Shown: one piece after another, positions 1 to 12,100 of the stretch
Layout of the letters: the number at the start of each line of letters is the position of its first letter
Numbering within the stretch: position 1 is the stretch's first letter
Assembly (NCBI RefSeq): GCF_021730395.1
Contig: NC_069362.1
Span: 69,333,501 to 69,397,500 of the forward strand
Reading direction: 5' to 3'
Length of the DNA stretch: 64,000 nt
Source: Mercenaria mercenaria
Lineage: Eukaryota > Mollusca > Bivalvia > Venerida > Veneridae
The notes under the pieces: generated by a model
The model's input: the letters and a program-made list of their open reading frames with translations, nothing else
Databases searched by the model: none
What the model was told of the DNA's origin: nothing
Program-made: the position numbers and the translations under genes

Positions 1-667
1 TCAATAGCATTTAAGAAACGATTGGACGATATGCTTCCTTCCACGCGGCTGCTAAAGTAGCAAGTTTAAGTGAAACATTGAAAAGGTCACAAAGAAGAAA
101 ATATAGTTCATGAGAAGTCTCAAGAAGAATTTTGTTGCTTATATCATCAGATGATCTGGTGGAGACTTCAAGACATCTTCATTTTCTACTGGGGAAAGAC
201 GTATTACATTTAAAATAGTGGTAGAATTTGTAAGACCGAGATATCTATATTTTCGTTATCATTATGTCTGCTCTTGATAGTAATCATTTAAAGGGTTAGC
301 TTTTTCGAAATCAGAAGATATTTGACGAGTTTTTACGAAAAGCATTGCTGTTAGTTTTAGAGATGAACGATTTTAATGTATTCGAGCAGTCATTGGAAGA
401 GAACGATCCGTCTTTAAGTTTGTGTGAAAGTTTGGTAAAGTATTGTGAGTTGGCTATACGAATGAGCATAATAGTTTCATTTCGGACTTGTCGAAATGTT
501 TGCCAGTGATGGGATGAGTTTGTTCTGAAAACTTTTCTTTAAATACGCTTACGCCTTCGTATGTTCTTCCTAATAATTATGATTGTTCATCGAAGGGACG
601 TCTGAGGGTCTAACTGTGACATTTTAATTAGGAATATTATTTTTTGAAATGACTGTGATTTGACTAG
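1..667. other. Unassigned sequence
   Basis: No gene is recognised. The first 57 bases on the + strand read as a short tail containing FKKRLDDML before a stop. That resembles the C-terminus of some retroelement polyproteins, but it is too short to call. The rest is AT-rich with stops in all frames. Confidence 0.4.
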
Positions 668-1338
668 TTAAATTGTAAGCATGTATATTGGTATCTGGGT
701 GGATAAGCTATTCCAGTTGAAATGGTCAATTTCCGCTCTTATCCTTTCATAATCACCTCGGTCATATTCCCATAACAGTCTGTAAAAGAATTTTTGTTTT
801 AGTTTACTACATTTGAGGAGCCCGACAATTGGAATATGGTAATGTTGGTCTTGTTTAAGAAAATGCTCTCCAACACTAGAAAAAAGAATGTTACTTCTGT
901 TTGACACGGAAATAAGATCTTGTATGGATGCTGAGTGCTCTGAGATGGCTCTTCAATTAGCTGTTCGAAATTAAATGGTTGTGTAATGGAAAGAATGTTC
1001 TGGTGTGGAGTTGGACAAAGGGCATTGTAGTTGAAGTCTCCGGTCAGAGATGTTTGTGTCAATTGCGAAACCAGTAGAATCCTCAATAAGGTTATTGTAC
1101 ATGGTGTCTAACTTTTGGGTCGGTAGAAGACTCCAGATAGAATATGTTTATTGTTACAAAGAACTATTTCTACCCACAAACATTCAAGACGATTGATCTC
1201 AAGGTCTGGCCTGCCCAGGTAATGTATAGTGACATGTTGCGACCAAGCTTTGTACATATTCTGGTTACACAGGTTAATGTCAACATCACTTTTGCTTAAA
1301 ATAGAAAACATTAGTTTTCTCAAGAAAGTGAGATACAT
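668..1338 (-). mobile_element. LINE endonuclease fragment (decayed)
   Basis: Two adjacent - strand reading frames resemble the apurinic-like endonuclease of non-LTR retrotransposons. Reading 5' to 3' on the - strand, the first (1108-1338) contains LECLWVEIVL followed by SGVFYRPKS, the usual central strand and YRPP-like motif. The second (799-1086) contains LTGDFNYN, the GDFN metal-binding motif. The third (668-907) has HIPIVGLL followed by an F/Y-rich linker (WEYDRGDYERIRAEI), as in the H-x-P segment and the start of the connector to the reverse transcriptase. The fragment has at least two frame changes, and no reverse transcriptase follows it. It is an old 5'-portion relic of a LINE ORF2; the clade cannot be fixed from this much. 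Confidence 0.72.
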
Positions 1339-1954
1339 TGACCAAACTTGATAAATATCTAGCTTTCATAGTGACAAAGTTTTGGTTGCATGTGAAGAAG
1401 CTTGGGTCAAGGTCATTGTTGCTAAATATATCAAATAGTTTCGCTCACTAATTTAATGTTAGGAATGAGGAATTGTGATCACACTTGACTTGGTATATAG
1501 GAAGCTTCTATGTAGACCAAAGCCTTGGTCAAGGTCTAGGTCACTGCTACGAAAAATGCAATACGATTGTTGGCTGATAGTTCGTACTACAGTGTCTTGC
1601 ACAGAGACTAAGTTTCAAGTGCATTTTGGTTAACTTTGCTCAAATCATTGCTTGAAATATATAATGTTATAGTATAAATCACTTCTCTTAGAAAATTAGG
1701 AAGTTTTGCTAAAATATGTAGGTTGTTTCAGCAAAACAACTGTAGTAAGGAATGAGACGTTGGGGCTAAATTCTGCGCTCTGAAGTCATTCAGGGTGAAC
1801 TCATTTTTTATGAAACATATGTACTGCATGTCAAATCATCACAGTTAACAAGTTTGTTAAGTTTCAATCCATACGCACCAGTGGGTAATGAAACACTTGT
1901 ATATCATGGTCCTACATTAGGTACCAAATTTCATAGCGTGAGATAATTTAGCTG

Positions 1955-2036
1955 CCAGATTACGAGTCCAAGCCAGGATATCGGAATACCGTTCCGATGC
2001 TCATTACAAATTGAGCTACTGGAGCCACTTACTTTT
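1955..2036 (-). repeat. tRNA-like SINE remnant
   Basis: The reverse strand carries a worn tRNA-like segment: an A-box-like AGTAGCTCAATTTGTAATGAGC, then an anticodon-arm-like CATCGGAACGGTATTCCGA, then a worn B box. The anticodon-arm portion is the same as in the two tRNA-like units at 40.6-40.9 kb, so all three probably belong to one SINE family. Confidence 0.5.
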
Positions 2037-2261
2037 CCGTGCAGTTATATTAAAAAATAATATTAGGACAGGATCGTTTATTTACATTTTTGTCGGCCTC
2101 CCCTGCTCCTTGGCTATGACATAATAACTCAGAGATAAAATGCTTCACTTGTCATTACTCCTACATTATGTACAATCTTAACATGACATATCTAAACTTT
2201 AAAAAGCTCGCCTATTTCTTGAAAAGAAAAAGTCATAGAAGAAGTTTATTTTCTGATATAA

Positions 2262-2392
2262 GGTCGATTTCTTGATGTCAAGAAACTATTTTATGATATC
2301 TGAAGTGTTTTACTTGGTATGAAAAGTAGTTCTTGATGTAAAGAAATGGAGTTCTTGATATCAAGAAATGAACTCTTGATATCAAAATACTT
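2262..2392. repeat. Palindromic TTGATATCAA array
   Basis: Diverged copies of a self-complementary unit based on TTCTTGATATCAAGAA recur at about 2268, 2295, 2328, 2352 and 2372. Because each unit is its own reverse complement, the block can fold in many registers. No coding potential is visible. Confidence 0.6.
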
Positions 2393-3075
2393 AAAGAATA
2401 GTAAATAATAAAAAAGAATAGTAAAACTGTGCCCAATAGTATTGCAGTAAAGATGACAAAAGAAACATGATTGTAACATAACGTTGTTTGTCGTATCTGA
2501 CTGACACGGAATAAATTTTGTTTCAGGAAATTGCCTGTATTCAAATCAATTGTGTCACTTTTCCAAAGTTGAAAATGGTAGTAAACTTATAAGATATGAT
2601 TATATTGAATGATAACAAATAAATGTAATGTTGTATAACCTCGAGTACATTGTATCTATTTGTGTTTGACCTACAGGCCCAGAAAACGTAATTTTCTGGG
2701 CTTGTGAGAGGTGACCAAGAGAAGCTTAGTAAATGGATTCAGTGAAGATGGATTAGTAAAGTCTGAACAAGTGCGTGTTTAACAAGATGTAACAGAGAGA
2801 TACAGGTAGTAATAATTTGTAAAAAATAAAATTAAATTGTCACATAATTGATACAAGTTCACTTACTAATAATACACACAAATAGCATGATGACTTAAGT
2901 GAACATACAAAACATTCTTGTCCTTCTTGAAATCAAGTGACAGGATCTCGATCACTTTATTAGATCAGGGTTTTCATACTTTGAATTGTCAATTGTACGC
3001 AGTACTAGTGGACGAATTTAGGTATGTAAACATGGTAAGTGCACCTGGAGTGCAAATGTGTCCGTTTCTTAGCAC
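2393..3075. other. Unassigned AT-rich sequence
   Basis: Nothing recognisable. Overlapping short frames on the - strand near 2290-2540 are of hydrophobic, AT-driven composition and match no family I know. Confidence 0.4.
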
Positions 3076-3079
3076 ATTT

Positions 3080-3289
3080 GAGCCGTGCCATGTGAAAACC
3101 AACATATTGGGTTTGCGACCAGCATGGATCCAGACCAGCCTGCTAACAGTTTCTCCAATTCCAATAGGCTTTAAAAGCGAACAACATGGATCCTGACCAG
3201 ACTGCGCGGATGCGCAGGCTGGTCTGGATCCATGCTGGTCGCAAACCCTACTATCGATTGGTATGTAACGTTTTCACATAGCACGGCTC
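3080..3289. mobile_element. MITE with GAGCCGTGCC inverted ends (copy 1)
   Basis: A 210-bp inverted-repeat element beginning GAGCCGTGCCATG and ending with the complementary CACGGCTC. It is flanked by a 4-bp direct repeat ATTT (3076-3079 and 3290-3293). The interior is a long imperfect palindrome around GACCAGCATGGATCC. A second copy at 35889-36123 shares the ends and interior and is also flanked by a 4-bp repeat (ATAT). This copy lacks about 25 bp of the left arm. It is non-autonomous and encodes nothing. Confidence 0.85.
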
Positions 3290-4375
3290 ATTTATTCCTT
3301 TAGGTGAGGTTTGTGCCGTTTCCTCAAACATTTCTATACAGTCCAAACGGGTGAAGAAGATGTCTATCATAGTAATGCTTGTACCCTACACAAAGTAGTA
3401 CTTAGTGCTTTTGATTTCCTTAGACACCTGTTTCGTGATTAGCTTTCAGCTGTCCAAACATCATTGTAAAACCTTTTGAACTATTACTAGGATTTGTAGA
3501 AATGTAAACATTGATAAAATACTTTAAAGCTATTTCTATAACCGGCGCGTAGATAAGTATAAGAGGGGCGGTCTTTAACTTATTAAGGTCGCTTTATATA
3601 GCCAGACATCTTCAGTGTACTTTTACAAAATGTATGTTTAAAATGATTTTAATGCGGCTATTCAGTTAAAACTAATGTCGGAGGAAGATTCCCAGATGCC
3701 CCACAAGGGTAGAGCCTTCATACGCTCGTAAGCCAGGTGGATGGTGTATCCGGATACACTGCGTGGTTCAAGTAAAAACGTTAATAGTGGGGCCCAGTTA
3801 TATACCTGGTTCAGTTCACATAAACAGAATTACTATCTGGTTAAAGTTTTCAAAACTTGAAATATACATTCCTTTTTGTTGAAGAATATATTCTTTGGTA
3901 TATTTTCGGGATTTATTCCTGTGCAAAATATGAAGTTTTCATAATTCATGGTAGACATTTTAAGAGGTTATGTATACCACTTATTAAACAATGGAAAGAA
4001 TCAATTTTAGTCCAGATGACATATGTCTCGTATTGGTTTTATTCAACACTCCGGTTATATTTTCTGAAAGGATTTCAACATGTAAACTCCTTTAATGCGT
4101 ACAGAAGGCATGACCAATAATCAGAGTCGGCCTATTTACCCGTTACTATTACAGGAATAATATTAAAAGATTGAATATCAAGTATTTTCCAGTACTAACA
4201 CTAACACTTAATCAATGCAATTTTTAGTGTTTTTCGGAACAGAAATACAACATTTGAAACTATTTCACCACCCCTCATGAGATATACTTATAATAATTCT
4301 TCTATTACCGCACTTTAATATATAGTTCGGGAATATATTGGGGGATATTTTTGTGCCAAAATAATTTTAACAATA
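3290..4375. other. Upstream region of the multicopper oxidase gene
   Basis: This non-coding sequence should contain the 5' untranslated region and promoter of the multicopper oxidase. I see no convincing TATA box, initiator or CpG-rich segment. A short frame at 3857-4120 matches no family. Confidence 0.35.
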
Positions 4376-6102
4376 ATGAGAAAATTTAATTGTTTCTGCA
4401 TAATCCTTCTACAAATTAAATGTCACCTTGCATTTGTAGTTCCAGGACAGAGGACGGAGGGCTTCGAGGTCAGGAACTATCGAAATTACTATTTACAAGC
4501 TGAAAAAGTAGAATGGGATTATCTCCCCTATCAACAGAATCTCGTGGACTTCTACGACAAGTAAGAACAGCTTTTGTTGAAATCTGTTTTTCAAGAATAC
4601 CTCTGTTTAATGGCAGTCATTTCGTCTACCTAGTTCCTATAGATTCTGTACTTCATATGTAACTGTAAACATTAAGGCTAAACTAAGAGAAAAACCGCTA
4701 AATTATATGCAATTGTTTTCAGATATTTGAATGACACACTGATTAATCAAGCCAACAGGGTTGGTAGTAAGTATACTAAGTATGTTTACAAACGTTACAC
4801 GGACGGAAACTACACACAGGAGATTCCAACCCACCAATCCTTCGGTTATGTTGGACCCCTTCTGCACGGAGAGGTAGGGGAAGTCATTCGTGTTCACTTC
4901 CGGAATAAAGTTGATAGGCCGGTGTCGGTACATCCACACGGCGTCAGATACGATAAACTAAATGAAGGTAGGTACACAACAGAGTTCAAACCGGCTACTT
5001 TCAGGTAAAATAATAGACTTGTTGTGCGCCACGCTTGTTGTCATATACTAAATGCAAAATACACAATACTAAATATCAGATACCTAATTCTAAATGCTTT
5101 ACGCTAAATATTAGATTGTAATTGTTAAGTGTCAATTATCTAACTTCCAAGTGATAAAATGTCAAATACTTAAATCACCGCCAAATGCTGACACTATGGG
5201 TATTAGATCTGTATGTTCTACTGGTCTTGCGGGCATAGGACAGACTGTCTTAAAGGGACAAAGTCACGGACAAAGTCAAGGCCAATGTCCGTTTACAGTA
5301 TGCCTCCGTCTATCTACGCAGCATCATGCTATTTTGACTTCTTCACTTGAATATTCACTAAACAATACGCGTTTGGCAGTCACTGGATTGCATTCTTTAT
5401 CTAACAGTTAGCATTCAGAATTTGGCAGGCAGCATTTGGCATTCGAGATTTGACATTAAGCATTATGGAATAAGCATTTGACATTTAGTATTTGGCAACC
5501 AGCCTGACGTACGGGATTTCATAGTCTCTAAAAGTGTTATTAATAAAAGATTAAGTTGCGGATTACAAAGGGGCAAATATATATTTTTACGCTGTGATAG
5601 TATATTGTAGAGGAGGAACCTACGACATCGTCCCTTCAGTACTTAGTAAATGTCCATGTGTAAACGTTAGGCACTTGCAAGTTGGTATTATAAATATTTC
5701 CTTAAGTCATCCTAGAAAATGACAGTTTAACACATTGTATATAAAAATGGATAATTATATTTGCTCTAACATTGCAACATGTGCAAGAAATAGGCTACCC
5801 ACAGAAAGGTCGGATGTACTATGTACACAAAAAGTATACGGTCTGTTTGTACATGTGTACCGTGTTATCGTAGAAATCTGTATTTGAAGGAGCTTTATAC
5901 ACGGACAACACCAAACAAAATTACCATGTTGATGACAGCGTCCAGCCCGGAAGTGAAATAACTCTCACGTGGAAATTGACGTCTGACTTTTCGCCGCGTG
6001 ATGGTGATCCTAACTGCATACCATTTGCTTACCATCCGCACGTGGACCCAGACAGAGAAATTAACGCCGGACTGCTGGGTCTTGTCATAGTCTGCAAGCA
6101 AG
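4376..6102 (+). CDS. Multicopper oxidase exons 1-3: signal peptide and cupredoxin domain 1
   Basis: Exon 1 (4376-4560) encodes the signal peptide and the YYLQAEKVEWDY strand. Exon 2 (4723-4967) carries GYVGPLLHGEVG and SVHPHGVRY, whose H132 and H134 are trinuclear copper ligands. Exon 3 (5890-6102) ends the domain with AYHPHVDPD (H192, H194) and GLLGLVIVCKQ. The donors are GTAAGA, GTAGGT and GTATAC. The pattern matches domain 1 of ceruloplasmin, which has trinuclear ligands but no type 1 copper. Confidence 0.92.
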
Positions 6103-9100
6103 GTATACTATTGTATTATCAGTGAGTATATATACACATGGGACTTTTAATAAATCAGGAATATCATTTGTTTTAATTTCATAAAGTTTGCAGCCAACCA
6201 GAAAGAGAAACTTTCCGTTAATCAAGTCAAGTTACGAAATTTTCCCTATTTCCCGAAAACGAAGGTTTTAACTAAATAGGAATATGGTCAGTAATTCGGT
6301 CGAAAATGTGCTTCCGTGGTGTAGTCGAAAGAAGTCCATAATAAATAGATCCTAATTTTCCCATTTGTTGCGCAAATTCGTGTAGAACGAGTGCTTTAAT
6401 CACCGTTTTTCACTACTAGAAGACATTCTACATGAAAAGAGACGGTTTTCATGTTCATACACCCCACATGGCAAGTTTTGCAGATCGAAACCGGAAGTAG
6501 GTGTTTATTGCGCGGACGAGAGTAAATATGCGCCATTTTTAGGGTAGCAGACCACAACTGACTGGCATTTCACTAGGAACTACATAACCCCCTATTTTCT
6601 TTTCATTTTTTCGTTAATTTGTGATAGAAATTTCATGAAAAATAGGTGTAGGAAAAAGTGATGTTCTCTAAAGATAAGTAAAGACGACCTGAAGTTGTCG
6701 TTTTTTATATGAAACAAAGAAGGATTTGAATTACTGACCTTTAACCTATAAGAGCTTAAATAAGACTTTCTCGAAACACATCGCAATTAGTCTTAATAGT
6801 CATAGATCGGTTGTTTATGATATAAAAGGGTGTTTTCAATGCAAAATAATAGTGAAATTTGAAAAATTTTGAATTTTGACCACATTTTGAGTAGATGCGC
6901 CTATTCAGCAGCGATTTCTGGGATTAAAAAGCTAATATTTTGTCTCCAGAATGTCAGAAAATGCACAAAATGCATCCTTTTGGGTCTTATTCATGACGGA
7001 ATGAATGATATTTCAGAATCCAAGTGAAAAATAATGCAAACGAGTGAAACTTTTACCAAAATATACAATAAAAGGGCCATAGGGCCAAAATTTAGCCCAT
7101 TAAATTGGTAGGGGGTGGCTTCTATAAAATGTCTATATTTCTCTAAAAACTCGAAATTTCACAAAGAAACTTGGCAATATGTTTGGTATTACATCTTTCT
7201 TGAAAATAGAAATGAAAATTGTGTGATATTTGAAAAGAAACATTTCTTATAGGAATAAGGTCAGTAATTCGGTCGAAAATGTGCTTCCGTGGTGTAGTCG
7301 AAAGAAGTCCATAATAAATAGATCCTAATTTTCCCATTTGTTGCGCAAATTCGTGTAGAACGAGTGCTTTAATCACCGTTTTTCACTACTAGAAGACATT
7401 CTACATGAAATGAGACGGTTTTCATGTTCATACACCCCACATGGCAAGTTTTGCAGATCGAAACCGGAAGTAGGTGTTTATTGCGCGGACGAGAGTAAAT
7501 ATGCGCCATTTTTAGGGTAGCAGACCACAACTGACTGGCATTTCACTAGGAACTACATAACCCCCTATTTTCTTTTCATTTTTTCGTTAATTTGTGATAG
7601 AACTTTCATGAAAAATAGGTGTAGGAAAAAGTGATGTTCTCTAAAGATAAGTAAAGACGACCTGAAGTTGTCGTTTTTTATATGAAACAAAGAAGGATTT
7701 GAATTACTGACCTTTAACCAATACAGTACATTCCCTGTCGCAAATATTACTTGTAATTCTAATGTCCCCGGCTGAAAAATGCTGCATCTGCCACTCGGTG
7801 AAATATGCTTCGATCGTACACTGCAAGTACACTGCAAGTGAGATATAGTAGAGAGAGAAATCACCACCACAATATACCAGACCAATTACGGCAAGTCCAC
7901 TAACGCAATAAGATTAGTTTCGATGCTGCTTTATATATGCGCCCGAATCGTCCTACATATTCGTACTGGTTCAACATTTGCATGTATATACCCAAATTTC
8001 TGGTTTCCTGTCTCACAAATCAGTGCTTTATATACGAGCCCGAATTGTACTACACATTCGTACTGGTTCAACACTCAAATCTCTGTTTTCATGTCTCACA
8101 GCATCGAAACTAATCTTACTGGATTAGTGGATTTGCTGTAGAATGTGCGTGTTCGTTTGTACTGCTAGGCGCTTTGCCGTATAATTGGTCTGGTATATTG
8201 TGATTTAGTTCGTATAAATTCTCTCTATATATTTATTTAATTAAACTTATATACTTACTGTATGCATACGAATGTGAATCATTCTGCTGAAACTTTCATC
8301 ATTTGTTAATGTCTATATTCAGGAATATTGAACAACAACAACAAACGAACAGATGTCGACAAAGAGTTTATGCTTTATTTTGACTCCATCAACGAAGGTG
8401 AATCTTGGTTGGTTGACGAAAACCTTAAACGCTGCCAAGATCCAGCAGAATGCAAACGCCTGTATGACTCCGGTGATCCAGACTTTGAAGAAAGTTTGAA
8501 AAAGGATTCAGTAAACGGTATTATTACTTAAACTTGTAAGACAGTACTTATAATATAAAGGGCTGATGTAATGTAAGCTAATTATATAAGTCAAAGACGC
8601 CGTTTAGAGGTGGAGCATGAAATTAGATGCTTAAAGTATTTTACTTTCTGTATTTGTGTTATACAGTATTTATACTTAACCAGTGGCTTAAAACTGATAT
8701 CAACAGGCAATATCTTTTTAGTTACGTGTTTATTTGCTTTGTATGTGTATCCACCAACATAATATTTTTATTGCTACTGCAGGCTACATGTATGGAAATA
8801 TGCCAGATTTAGATATATGCGATGGTGATAAAGTTGCTTGGTATATATTCTCACTCAGTGCCGAACTACATCCTGTAAATATTCATGGACAGACTTTCAT
8901 AGAAAATCATCATAGGTTTGTTTTATTTCTTTCTGAATATCAAAAGTGTGTTCCTGAAACATGAACAAACTTGAACTAGTGCAAAATGTACTAACTTTTA
9001 TACGAGGTATTATTGTTGACAATTAAGCTAATAGTTTCTGCGTTAACGAACAAGAATAAATAATTTCTTAATTACAGAGAAAGTGTTGTGAGTATTTGGT

Positions 9101-12100
9101 CTGCTACATTTCGTGCTGCTGAGATGATCGCCAGGAATCCTGGGAAATGGCTCATACAGTGTATGAACTCGGAACACAACAGAAGTAGGTTTTTTTTTTC
9201 GGATGAATAAAATCGGCTGCTCTGATAATAAAAGTTAAGAAATTATTCAGTAAAGTTTTAAGTCACTATTTTTTGTATTACACATATTGCAAAAGTAGTA
9301 GTTTACTAAATCAATCTTAACATCAAATACAATAACTAGATCAATCTTAAGATCAAATACAGTAACGTTTATTTCTTTTGCTGAAAATAATTATGCCTAC
9401 CTTTATTATTTTGCTATGCAAACTATAACGCTTTTTCTAAATAACGGTATGGGTTTTTTTTCTGCAGATGGCATGAAGGTATTTCTCACAGTGAAATCAT
9501 GTCAAAGTAGAAATACTGGTCCTAACCAGCTCAGTGGCAAAGTGCGACATTTCTTCTTTGCAGCAGAAATGGAGGAATGTGACTATGCTCCCTCTGGTAG
9601 AAACCTTTATGACAACAAAGATCTCACAGAACCAGGAAGGTGAGATCGTGCCTCAAGAAAACTATAAACTATACCTGACATGGCGGACAACACGGGAATC
9701 AGAACGCGAAAAGGACGGGGAATGTTGTTTGTCCGTCCTCGTAGTTTCATACCCACTCCATCTTTTTAAACCCATGTATTTATATCAGTACAATCTACAA
9801 GTTAAATGTTGAACCCAACGGAATAACCTACCTTAAGACCGAATCAGATTAAGGGCTATGTTTTGCTTAAATGTCACAGGTTAAGCATTGATACAGTTTG
9901 GTTAAAGTCCCTAACTTTTACATTTCTGGATTGACTTTCGATGAAACTTACATACTGTAGCTGAAGGCTGGAGAAAGTGCTTAGCGTCTTGGTCCCAAAC
10001 TTTGTCTTATATATTAAATATTGGTTTTAATTAACTTCTTTTGCACTACAGTTACACATTTTTTCGGGTGTTAACCTTGAAGTTACGAATTACTGACATG
10101 TACAAAATTGAGTAGACATTACACTAGATAGGTTGATATATTTCAGCATATTACATTATACAATCTTTACTGTTTTCGTCAGACCTAGCCTGATTAATAT
10201 TTACCTTTACCTTCTATGACTTATGACCGTATTCCATGTCGAAACACATGGTACAGCTGGTTCTCAGTATGTTTTCAGTAAAACTGATAAAAGAGTCAAA
10301 ATCAATTAAATGTCTGGTATCTGTCGCAAGAGATTTTAACAGTTTTACAGTGTTATTATTTGCAGTTGTACAACTCATTAAGCTATATCTGTAGTTGCTG
10401 TCAAATAACATCTCCTAGTTTATATTTTCCTCAGCGATTCAGAGCTCTATTATTCAAAACGTGTGAACGGAAAGAAGTTGATTGGCAGAAAATACAAGAA
10501 GGCGAGATTTTTCGAGTACAAATTTATTCAGTATGGAGTAAAGATAAATCGTACGCAGCGTGAAGATCATATAGGTATACTGGGACCCGTCCTGAGAGCG
10601 GAAGTTGGAGACACAATAGAAATTGTTCTGCTTAATCTCACGCCAAAGCCGGTTTCAATCTTCTTACAAGGAACAAGTCTCAATAGCTCTGAGAATGGAA
10701 TGTGGATCAAGGACCCTTCTAGTAAGTCTGATCGTAGACGTTACAGAAACCTTGTAACGGACGATCTCAGGCACCCCTTCGGGCATTATTTCAGGCGTAC
10801 GCAGGTACCTGGGTAGAACCACCAACCTTCTGTAGGCCAAATGAATGTCTCCCTCACAAAGAATTCTACACTCCAAGCGAGGTTTCGAACCAACATGGAT
10901 GGGGGACAAGTGGTTCGTAGTGAACGAACTTTATCATTCGGCCACGGAGGTCCCTTAAACAATATATTGAGAGAGTGCCATTATACCTAGCATGCATGGA
11001 TGCGATTTACCAATCCAGTTATATATGTTTGCAGAAGAAAGGTTAATTCTGTACGTTGCTACTGATCGTTATGTAATTCCTGTGCAAATTTGTATTCTCT
11101 GTCTTTGACTCTTGAATAATTTCTTTTAAAATATCATTACTTTTGATTAACAGATAATAATGGTAAGGGTCATACTGTGAAACCAGGGAAAATAGGATCA
11201 TACGTGTTTACAGTCCCATGGGCGGTAGCACCGGGTACTGATGATCCGGATTGTCTTACTTACCTGTATTACTCAAGTTACGACATGGAACGCGACGTCA
11301 GTTCCGGTCTGGTTGGTCCCCTCCTGATCTGCAAGCCGGGCTCCCTTGATTCATACACGGGTCGTCAGGTAGGGCTGATTTTTAATTTAGAACATATATT
11401 TCACACACACTACCGTTAAACAAGTAACATATCACAGTCTGTCCGCCTGCTAGTTACAAAAGGGTGACACCCCCAACACCTGGAGTCCTGATTTTGATCC
11501 CTGGGCGAGAGAATGCTGTCCATGACAAAAATCTGAACTAGTCTTCCATCTCGTATTCATGTGATGGGACTTGACCGTTACCTATTCTGAGGCGAGAAAA
11601 TGCTGTCCTTGACAGAAATCTAACTCGTCTTCTACCTCTTATTCATGTAGGGTCTTATAAGTTGCCAATACCTGATTTGAAATTCAGAAACATTCAACGA
11701 AGCATGCAAAAGATTGACAGGCTTTTACGGTATACCTAAAACTATGAAGTTGTCTTTCCAATTTTACTTTCAAAGAATGCTTTCGAAGGAAACATTCAAA
11801 ATACAATATCCTTTACAAGTCATTATCTGACCGAAGGTCTGCAGAGATTGTGTTTTATATACAATTAGGTGACATATTCGAATAGTGCCATGTATATACT
11901 GCAGTGTACGAACTAATTGTGCAATATATTTCAGAAATACGTTGACAGAGAAATGTTCCTGTATATATCGAGTATAGACGAGAATTTTTCCTGGTATCTG
12001 GACGACAATATAAATACTTACATCAAAGATACTGTTGATAAAGCTGATGAAGACTTTATTGAATCAAATGTTATGAGATGTAAGTATTCAATTTCACATT

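Noticed and set aside
1-60. C-terminus of a retroelement protein
   Set aside because: Only about 19 residues; the similarity is too weak to name.
6276-7719. Short LTR element with two LTRs
   Set aside because: The repeats lack TG/CA ends, and no primer site, purine tract or target duplication is seen.
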